Origin: Hadesarchaea archaeon
Lineage (GTDB): Archaea > Hadarchaeota > Hadarchaeia > Hadarchaeales > Hadarchaeaceae
Direction: 5' to 3'
NCBI GenBank assembly: GCA_029259175.1
Contig: JAPDJH010000012.1
Location: forward strand, 1 to 62,624
DNA length: 62,624 nucleotides
The notes under the pieces are model-generated. The model saw only the letters and a program-made list of their open reading frames with translations, had not been told where the DNA came from and made no database searches. Shown piece by piece: positions 56,872 through 62,624 of this stretch (its first letter is position 1; each line of letters begins with the position of its first letter). Both the position numbers and the translations under genes were made by a program.

Positions 56872-57657
56872 GTGACTAGGTTCAGGAGGGAACGGATCGC
56901 GATCGCCGTACTCCTCACTGTTTTGGTCGCGGGCGCCTGCTTCTTTTTTATATTACAAGGGCGGGGCTCGTCGTCCAACATAGCTTATTCCATCGGCGAC
57001 CGCTGGACTTGGGCCGGAACCGTGCAGACCTCTCAAGACGGCCTCGAGGTGACCATGTTCTCGAGGATCGAGGAGATAACCGGGGTGGAAACCAAGCGGG
57101 GTCACAGGTGTTGGGTCGTTAAATCCAGCGATGCCAACAACCAGGAGAACTATTCCCTGGATTATATCTTCGTCGAAGCGGGCGCGATGTACAAGGTCAT
57201 CAGCGAGTCATTCTCCGGCGGCCACAAGACGGGCGAGACCGTGTACTCAAGCCCCGCGCTGATGATCGAGTTTCCGCTCGAGGTGGGGAAGCGGTGGACC
57301 GACGCGAAGCCCCTCTCCGGCTACGACAACGCGGGCGGAATCGAGCTGATCAGTGGGCAGAGGACTTCGAGCAGCGAGGTCCTCCGTAAGGAATCGATCA
57401 CGGTCCCTGCTGGCACCTTCGAGTGCTGGGTGATAAAAACGACGGAGATCGTAGATGGCACGCACGTGATAAGGGTGGAAAACCAGCTCCTCGGGGCGCA
57501 GGCGACGACCGTGAGCACACAGATGGGCTGGTACTCCGAAAGCGTGAAGAACTTTGTGAAGAGAACGGTGGAAAGCACTACCATCGTGACCATCTCAGGG
57601 CAGCAGCAGATCCTGGAAACCACCACGGAGATGAACCTGTCGAGCTACAGCGTCTGA
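56872..57657 (+). CDS. Membrane-anchored beta-rich extracellular protein
   Basis: The 261-residue protein starts at GTG 56872 with a basic N-terminus and one membrane span (RIAIAVLLTVLVAGACFFFIL); the Cys in GACFF could be a lipid site. The extracellular part is beta-rich: YSIGDRWTWAGTV, MIEFPLEVGKRWT, ITVPAGTFECWVI, and QMGWYSESVKNFVKRTVEST. The pattern recalls DUF3108-like outer proteins, but I cannot name a function. It follows the MazG-like gene. Confidence 0.65.
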   Translation: MTRFRRERIAIAVLLTVLVAGACFFFILQGRGSSSNIAYSIGDRWTWAGTVQTSQDGLEVTMFSRIEEITGVETKRGHRCWVVKSSDANNQENYSLDYIFVEAGAMYKVISESFSGGHKTGETVYSSPALMIEFPLEVGKRWTDAKPLSGYDNAGGIELISGQRTSSSEVLRKESITVPAGTFECWVIKTTEIVDGTHVIRVENQLLGAQATTVSTQMGWYSESVKNFVKRTVESTTIVTISGQQQILETTTEMNLSSYSV

Positions 57658-58600
57658 ACGGGAGTAAAACAGTTCAGAAAAATCGAGACGCCGGGAGAGT
57701 TACGACATCGAGATGGTGCTGTCCCCCGCATCGCTTTGATACCGCCAGTTTACCGGTTTTTCTTGGCTAGTCTGGCTCACCAGTACAGAACCTTTCGATA
57801 TGTGCGGTGTAGACGGTAAAGACGGTGAGAAAGCCTACTTCTGGAATACCCCGCACCAGCCGAAATGGTTTCACGTCTCCGCAACGCTCGGGTTTCTTCC
57901 CTACCTGCTTTGTCTGGATCTCCGCGATCTCGAGGACTTCCATGTTCTGACAGACCTCATAGATTTGGGGCCTGTTCCGCCGCTCCTTTACCGTGCTGAA
58001 GTTGGCCCCGAACTCGATGTCCTGCTTGGACCATGTTCAGTTCTTCAGGCCGTTGGTATCTTTCTGAAGCCCCGTGCTCAGGCGGACTTAGCCAGCACAT
58101 CTCTCCCCTTCGGGGCGGAGACAGTCGGCGGCTCGTCCGGCACATGGGCTTGGTCAGCCACTCGTTATCGATGCGGCTCTTCCTGGTACCCTCCGCTTTC
58201 GACTTTTTGGGAGGGTTCGCCGGCAGGGAGATGACCGTGTTCCTCAATGGACTTGATCCAAGGCCAACAGAACCCCACCGACTCCGGCGCGGCTTTGGTA
58301 CCGCGGAAGTCTTTTGAGGAACTTTTGAACCTTTCCTGTATCACGATCTCTCCATCCATTCATATCGCCATTTTTATGTGTCCTCTCTAGGTGCAAACCT
58401 GCAACCACTTTTGGTGTGTTTTCACTACCGAAGAATATTCTTCGCTTTTCGTCGAGGTTGCTCAAAACCGGGCTTTATCTTCTCTAAAAGCGATTGGAAA
58501 GGGTGTGCCTGCTGGAGGAAGTCTAAAAATTTTGTGCTTGCTATAAGAAAATTTTCTTTTTCACGGTTCCAAATTTTTTTTAAAATTGTTTAAATGCTCA
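57658..58600. other. Gene-poor stretch with decayed coding sequence on the minus strand
   Basis: No intact gene is evident in this 940-base stretch. On the minus strand, pieces in different frames look protein-like: MDGEIVIQERFKSSSKDF and WIKSIEEHGHLP near 58359-58215, and a long open tail (DIEFGANFSTVKERRN, IYEVCQNMEVLEIAEIQ, VRGIPEVGFLTVFTVYTA) from about 58022 to 57770. Stops and shifts separate them. This suggests a dead gene of unknown family, perhaps a mobile-element or nuclease gene. The 58390-58620 end is A/T-rich and leads into the promoter of the next gene. Confidence 0.4.
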
Positions 58601-58620
58601 CTTCAAGAGTTATTTAACTG

Positions 58621-59340
58621 ATGGGAGATGTGGAAGGGTGTGGCGATTCGATATTGCTCCTGCCAGCCTCCAATTCGGCTAGCTCGGGAGCGGAACCTCG
58701 CGCCCGCTCCTCCTACCGCTTGAGTCAGATCAAGATATGTGGTGAAAGAAAACCAGTGGTTTCTAAACTCTCTTCTAAGGACGAGTGGCGAACTGCGAGC
58801 GAGGCCGAGGTGGTAGCCTTTGTCCGTGCGCTTCACGACCCCGTTCGCCGTGCGATTTTAAAACTCCTCGAGCTCTGGCCTATGCGCCAGTACGAGCTTA
58901 CCCAAATCCTTTCAGAAGTCACCGGGCGCTACTACCGTGACTCCCTGGTGCACTACCACCTGCGGGAGCTCGAGCGGGCCGGACTCATCGGGTTCGGGAC
59001 CACCCGCAACGAGAACCGTGCCAAGATCATCTACCGTAAGGTCGACTATCGGGTCCAGTTCAAGCCGCGCCCAGAGCCCGAGCACTTGGAGCGGTACGCG
59101 CGCAAGCGCATCATCGGGGAACTCAAGAAGGCGCTGCGGAAGGAAAGAAAGCGGTGGAGGGGAGTCTCAAGATCAGGCACAGCGCGCAAATTGTCGGGCC
59201 TTTTGGGATCCCTCGAAGCGAGCGGTCGGAGGAAATCCCGAAAGCCACATACGAGCACTGCGGCTCTTCCGACGTATTCACCGGCCATGCCACGTTCCAT
59301 TTCGCTCTATGCAAGCGGTGCAGGTACTACTGGAGGCTGA
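58621..59340 (+). CDS. Winged-helix (ArsR-like) transcriptional regulator 2
   Basis: The winged-helix core lies at about residues 52-145: VVAFVRALHDPVRRAILKLL, MRQYELTQILSEVTG, DSLVHYHLRELERAGLIGFG (recognition helix), and NRAKIIYRKVDYRVQF (wing). It resembles the regulator at 42777, flanking the other side of the island. The N-terminal 45 residues look unlike the family, so the true start may be a GTG or TTG downstream of 58650. After residue about 180 the Ser/Gly-rich tail is unlike a protein, and another frame (59154-59366) reads better, so a frameshift near 59150 is possible. Confidence 0.7.
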   Translation: MGDVEGCGDSILLLPASNSASSGAEPRARSSYRLSQIKICGERKPVVSKLSSKDEWRTASEAEVVAFVRALHDPVRRAILKLLELWPMRQYELTQILSEVTGRYYRDSLVHYHLRELERAGLIGFGTTRNENRAKIIYRKVDYRVQFKPRPEPEHLERYARKRIIGELKKALRKERKRWRGVSRSGTARKLSGLLGSLEASGRRKSRKPHTSTAALPTYSPAMPRSISLYASGAGTTGG

Positions 59341-59366
59341 GTGAGTCAAAACGGAAGGAGGGATGA
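59154..59366 (+). CDS. Possible small zinc-binding protein overlapping regulator 2
   Basis: From GTG 59154 a 70-residue frame ends with a Cys/His-rich stretch (YEHCGSSDVFTGHATFHF, LCKRCRYYW) that reads like a zinc-ribbon. It could be the original C-terminus of the winged-helix regulator after a frameshift, or a separate small gene. Confidence 0.35.
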   Translation: MEGSLKIRHSAQIVGPFGIPRSERSEEIPKATYEHCGSSDVFTGHATFHFALCKRCRYYWRLSESKRKEG

Positions 59367-59555
59367 GATGAGCGGACAGACATTAGGGAGCGTGCTTGGT
59401 GGCAGTTCAAGCGAATTGACAGTTATTTATCAAATGAGCACATAAGTTTTAGGGGTAGACCGCTGGGGAACCTGTTCTTTGAGGCCGGCAGGGATGTGTG
59501 AACTTCCGAGTACCCGACCCCATCAATCGGATTTTGCATACAGATTCAGTTTGGT

Positions 59556-59725
59556 ATCAATCGGATTTCGTATACGAACGGGCAACCTGATTTCGTAAGC
59601 GGAGAAGGCGCAGGAAGCCAGATTTCGAAAGCGGAGGCGATCGCTGGCCTTTCTCGGTGGCGGTCCCAAGCGCGGGTTGCCCCTCCCCGGGCCAGCACCC
59701 CTGTGCGGTTTTCGCCAGCGTTTTT
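59556..59725. repeat. Diverged long repeat, copy A
   Basis: The block starts with three GATTTCG-type words at 59563, 59589 and 59621 (spacings 26 and 32), followed by a G/C-rich stretch with GGCGGTCCCAAG. Copy B at 60268 shows GATTTCG, GATCTCG, GATTCCG with spacings 25 and 32 and the matching GGCGGTTCCAAATG. Further GATTTTG/TCAATCGG words lie just upstream, from 59523. Confidence 0.55.
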
Positions 59726-59758
59726 CTTTCGGTGAGCGCTTTTCCACAAAGGGCTGCT

Positions 59759-59976
59759 TTATTCCACTAATTCTATGAACTCTTCCCTCGTCAAACCCGG
59801 CTGTCTGATGATTTCGAGTAACGTGCCCCTAACTATCTCCTTGTGGAAAGGCCACGACAACACCTTTCTTCTTTACAAATTTTACGAGAATAGCGTGGCT
59901 GCTTTTTCTTCTCGCGGCTTGAAACCCAACTTTAGAAGAGCCTTGATGACATCCTCACCTGACAGTACTGGTAGCT
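59759..59976 (-). pseudogene. HicA-type toxin remnant
   Basis: The opening KLPVLSGEDVIKALLKLGF and the end EIVRGTLLEIIRQPGLTREE are classical HicA. Between them the frame is lost: a shift near the five-A run restores SHAILVKFVKKKGVVV, with a second shift near GGCCTTTCC restoring FHKEIVRG. HicA cleaves mRNA; this copy should be inactive as given. Confidence 0.7.
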
Positions 59977-60198
59977 TTTTTCGTGGCTGACTCCAAACCT
60001 CGTGATTATCATCGGTTCGCCGCCGACCCCTTCCGGCAGACCCATCTCTTCTACGTACAGCTCAACGGCTTCCTTCAAGTTTTCCAGCGCTTTTTCAACC
60101 GTGGGGTCCTGGCTGACGACATCCAATTCCGGGCACGACGCCACGTATTGCTTTTCACCCTTCCTGATTATCGCGGTCAACTCCGTAACTTCACCCAT
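59932..60198 (-). CDS. hicB: HicB-type antitoxin, probably 3'-frameshifted
   Basis: The protein MGEVTELTAIIRKGEKQYVA, SCPELDVVSQDPTVEKALEN, LKEAVELYVEEMG has the partial RNase-H-like HicB fold with no DNA-binding C-terminus. Shifting one base at the six-T run 59976-59981 restores a stop at 59955 (end VSHEKATSTVR), just before hicA, as in intact operons. As given it reads on to 59932. ATG 60198 or 60210 is the start. Confidence 0.7.
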   Translation of the reverse strand: MGEVTELTAIIRKGEKQYVASCPELDVVSQDPTVEKALENLKEAVELYVEEMGLPEGVGGEPMIITRFGVSHEKSYQYCQVRMSSRLF

Positions 60199-60267
60199 CA
60201 AAATTGGCATCCTGAAGCACTTGAAGTTTGCAGGTTGGGTCAGACAGCACAAAAATCAGCAGCTTTT

Positions 60268-60425
60268 TGCCAGATTTCGTATTCGGACCACCTGCTGGAT
60301 CTCGTAAGCGAAAAGGGTGCAGGAGGTCTGGATTCCGGAAACGAGGGCGAATCCCGGTTTTCCTCAGGGCGGTTCCAAATGCCGGCAGCTCCCTTCCCGC
60401 CGGCGCTTTCCCAAAGGGTTCGCCG
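60268..60425. repeat. Diverged long repeat, copy B
   Basis: This matches copy A over roughly 160 bases in the same orientation (see spacing above). It ends about 130 bases before the large surface-protein gene at 60554. It may be an untranslated regulatory region, a relic of a mobile element, or the edge of a duplicated gene. Confidence 0.55.
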
Positions 60426-60553
60426 ACTTCAACCGAATTTGAAAAAAGTCTTTTACCAAGCAAACATCCATATAAATTTGGTTCGAGGTGGTGTCGGATT
60501 GAACTCAAAACTACCTTTCTTCAAAGAAACGAAGGCCGCTGGAGGGGTTGAAT

Positions 60554-62624
60554 GTGTGGCGCGAAGCTCTTGGAACGAAGTACTTTTCCAAAAATGAATC
60601 GTCTCGTTCGAGGCGCGCGGGGGCCCTAACCCTGACTCTGCTCATGCTCACTGCCGGAGCTGTTGCATTCTTCAGCTTGATAACGTTCGAGCCCGCGCTC
60701 GTAGCTGCGTCACCAGTGCCAATTTTTTTTGAAGATAATTTCAACTCCTATACCGATGGAGACTTAAATGGACAAGGTGGCTGGAGTGGAGATACTGATT
60801 TTGATATTCAAGGAACTTTCACTTATGAGGGAGCAAAGGCAGTAAAATTCCAACCTTCTGCTGTAGCAGGAAAAAAAATAGCAAAATCAGGGAATCGAAG
60901 TTATGATGGGCGATTGGAGTATTGGTATTATACTGAGAACAACCAAATTAGAACTGGGGTGGATTTATATGAAGGAGAAACTTATTTATGCCGTTTAAAT
61001 TTTCACGATAGTGATGGCGCGGGAAATTCAGGAAATTACGTTTTGTTTAGAGTTTATGACCCTACCCAAGAAGCAAATGTAGCAATTAATATGGGAACTT
61101 ATACCACTGGCACTTGGTATCATTGTGTTATTGAATGGAGAAATTCAGATAAAAAATTTAGAGCCAGTTATGATGGAGGTTCAACCTGGACTGATTGGTA
61201 TCCGGCTTGGAATAATTATTCTTGGAGTTATGTGGATACAGTGAAACTAGTTGGAGATAGTACAGGAGCGGGTAAAATTTGTTATTGGGATAATATTGTT
61301 GGATGGGAGAATGACCAAACCGCCCCTCCTGCGCCCATCAACCTGACCGCGACCCCTAGCTCTTGGACCAACGTGAACTCCTTTACCCTGAACTGGACAA
61401 ACCCAGATGACCCATCCGGAATCGCTGGAGCTTATTACAAGCTAGACGCGGAGCCAACCTCGGCCACCGACGGAACCTACGATCCGTGGTCATCCGGATG
61501 GAGCTACCGCAGGAAGCTCACCATCGACCACACAAAGATCGATGAGGATCTGGAGAACTTCCCGGTGCTGGTGAGGCTTACCTCCGCCAACTTCGACTTC
61601 TCCAAAGCGAGGAGCGACGGGTACGACATCAGGTTCACAGCCTCAGATGGCACAACCTTGCTGAAATACGAGCGAGAAAGGCACGATTCTGAAAACCAGG
61701 TTGCGGAGTACTGGGTGAAGATCCCCTTCGTCTCCTCCACTACCGACACCGAGTTTTATATCTATTACGGAAACGAGAACGCCTCGGATGGAGCCGACCC
61801 GACCGCGGTCTGGGATAGTGATTTTATAGCAGTTTGGCATATGGACGATTTCCCTGACAATTCTCATATTAAAGATAGCACTCCGAATAATAATGATGGA
61901 ACAAAATTAAGTGCAGATAACCCGTTACAAATAGATGCGAAAGTTGGAAAAGGACAGGATTTTAGCAATGACAGAATTGAAATTGCAAATACCTTTTTAA
62001 ATGGTTTAACTTCTTTAACACTTGAACTTTGGTTGAATCCTGATTCTTATGATTACGATTACAATACTGTTTTTTCAAATCATGGCAACAACGATGCGAA
62101 TCTGACTATGGGACCTGATTTTTTGGATAAAATTTATTGTGTTGTAATAGACGAAAGTGGAAATTCTACAGGAGGGTATTTTGAAGTTTCACCTCCTCCA
62201 ACGGGAGTTTGGACGTATTTAACTTTCGTATGGGCTGGAGGAGATGGGATTGATTTATATATTAATGGAGATTATACTTCAACTCGAACTTCAGGAAATT
62301 CAATTACTTCTTTAAGAAATTGCACACATCCTTTATGGATAGGTCAACAAGATGGTTTTACCCGCGATTATAATGGAAAATTAGATGAAGTTCGCTTTTC
62401 TGCTGTTGCTCGTTCTGCCGCCTGGATAAAAGCCTCTTACCATTCTGAGAACGACACTTTATTAATTTATGGAAGTGAGGAGGCCTCCATACCTGCACTC
62501 ACCAACATCCAGGTCGAGGGAGACGGCGCCCACACGATTTACGTCTGGCTGCGCGACGGGGCCGGCAACGTCGACCACCAGAACCGCAGCTCGACCACGC
62601 TCTACCTCGACCAGACCCCACCGT
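60554..62624 (+). CDS. Secreted DUF2341/LamG surface protein, cut by right edge
   Basis: The frame is open to the window end, giving at least 690 residues. GTG 60554 has a GGAGGGG site at 60541-60547. A basic N-terminus and signal peptide (LTLTLLMLTAGAVAFFSLI) precede a jelly-roll-like domain (EDNFNSYTDGDLNGQGGWSG, about 60725-61315), a fibronectin-like segment (APINLTATPSSWTNVNSFTL), a DUF2341 domain (SGWSYRRKLTIDHTKID ... EFYIYYGNENAS, about 61483-61830) and a LamG/concanavalin fold (FIAVWHMDDFPDNS ... LDEVRFSAVARS, about 61838-62470). Base composition changes sharply at these domain edges: 60725-61315 and 61815-62475 are A/T-rich, the rest G/C-rich. Confidence 0.88.
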   Translation, partial: MWREALGTKYFSKNESSRSRRAGALTLTLLMLTAGAVAFFSLITFEPALVAASPVPIFFEDNFNSYTDGDLNGQGGWSGDTDFDIQGTFTYEGAKAVKFQPSAVAGKKIAKSGNRSYDGRLEYWYYTENNQIRTGVDLYEGETYLCRLNFHDSDGAGNSGNYVLFRVYDPTQEANVAINMGTYTTGTWYHCVIEWRNSDKKFRASYDGGSTWTDWYPAWNNYSWSYVDTVKLVGDSTGAGKICYWDNIVGWENDQTAPPAPINLTATPSSWTNVNSFTLNWTNPDDPSGIAGAYYKLDAEPTSATDGTYDPWSSGWSYRRKLTIDHTKIDEDLENFPVLVRLTSANFDFSKARSDGYDIRFTASDGTTLLKYERERHDSENQVAEYWVKIPFVSSTTDTEFYIYYGNENASDGADPTAVWDSDFIAVWHMDDFPDNSHIKDSTPNNNDGTKLSADNPLQIDAKVGKGQDFSNDRIEIANTFLNGLTSLTLELWLNPDSYDYDYNTVFSNHGNNDANLTMGPDFLDKIYCVVIDESGNSTGGYFEVSPPPTGVWTYLTFVWAGGDGIDLYINGDYTSTRTSGNSITSLRNCTHPLWIGQQDGFTRDYNGKLDEVRFSAVARSAAWIKASYHSENDTLLIYGSEEASIPALTNIQVEGDGAHTIYVWLRDGAGNVDHQNRSSTTLYLDQTPP

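Noticed and set aside
59523..59650. CRISPR-like short repeats (GATTTCG words)
   Set aside because: Repeats are short, imperfect and spaced irregularly (34, 26, 32), with no leader and no cas genes; treated as a diverged long repeat.

Overview
The window looks like a chromosomal segment of a thermophile-like archaeon. It carries RadA, a single-subunit multi-OB RPA, the clamp-loader small subunit RfcS, archaeal CDC48/VAT with a small heat-shock protein, archaeal IleRS, TreT trehalose synthase, a tungsten-type aldehyde:ferredoxin oxidoreductase, an F420-dependent NADP reductase, and archaea-only families (UPF0200, UPF0201, archaeal G10 tRNA methyltransferase). TATA/BRE-like promoters, short leaders and GTG starts fit this. 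A deep-branching euryarchaeal or Hadarchaeota-like lineage is an inference; no rRNA is present to confirm it.

Layout. 1-2812: a secreted kelch-like/lamin-tail surface protein cut by the left edge. 3.1-4.6 kb: RNase HII and a radical-SAM gene ruined by several frameshifts. 4.6-4.9 kb: a GC-rich, stem-rich, non-coding block that may be a structured RNA. 5.1-8.4 kb: an unrecognised 409-aa protein overlapping topoisomerase IA. 8.5-12.9 kb: a compatible-solute cluster (GT4 glycosyltransferase, MscS channel, TreT, OtsB-type phosphatase). 12.9-23.1 kb: information processing and lipid genes (RfcS, IleRS, class II HMG-CoA reductase, RPA-RadA, phosphoglycolate phosphatase, MinD). 23.2-30.7 kb: response regulator, phosphoesterase, a proteostasis operon (small protein, Hsp20, CDC48, then a PRC-barrel gene) sharing an operator-rich intergenic region with the divergent PRPP synthase, TrmG10 and RNase Z genes. 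30.8-40.6 kb: housekeeping genes (NpdG, UPF0201/UPF0200/RAM operon, phosphohexomutase, AOR, PdxT, tRNA-Ala, MTHFS-like) mixed with small membrane proteins.

From about 40.6 kb the window becomes accessory. A broken VapBC toxin-antitoxin pair is followed by a winged-helix/ParA operon. Divergent from it is the most striking gene, a 2,638-residue secreted protein that combines LysM and SH3b binding modules, a transglutaminase-like domain, a staphylococcal-nuclease domain, a caspase-like protease and a twin glycine-rich domain of unknown function. Behind it lie a 1,573-residue membrane-anchored kelch/lamin-tail/jelly-roll protein, a MazG-like protein, an anchored beta-rich protein, a second winged-helix regulator similar to the first, remnants of a HicAB pair, a duplicated repeat block, and another giant surface protein (DUF2341 plus LamG) that runs off the right edge.

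Together the right third reads as a cell-surface or secreted effector island with its own regulators and decayed mobile or toxin-antitoxin genes. Several frameshifts (radical SAM, PH-domain protein, VapBC, HicAB) fall mostly at homopolymers or short dinucleotide repeats, so genuine decay and consensus errors cannot be separated from sequence alone.
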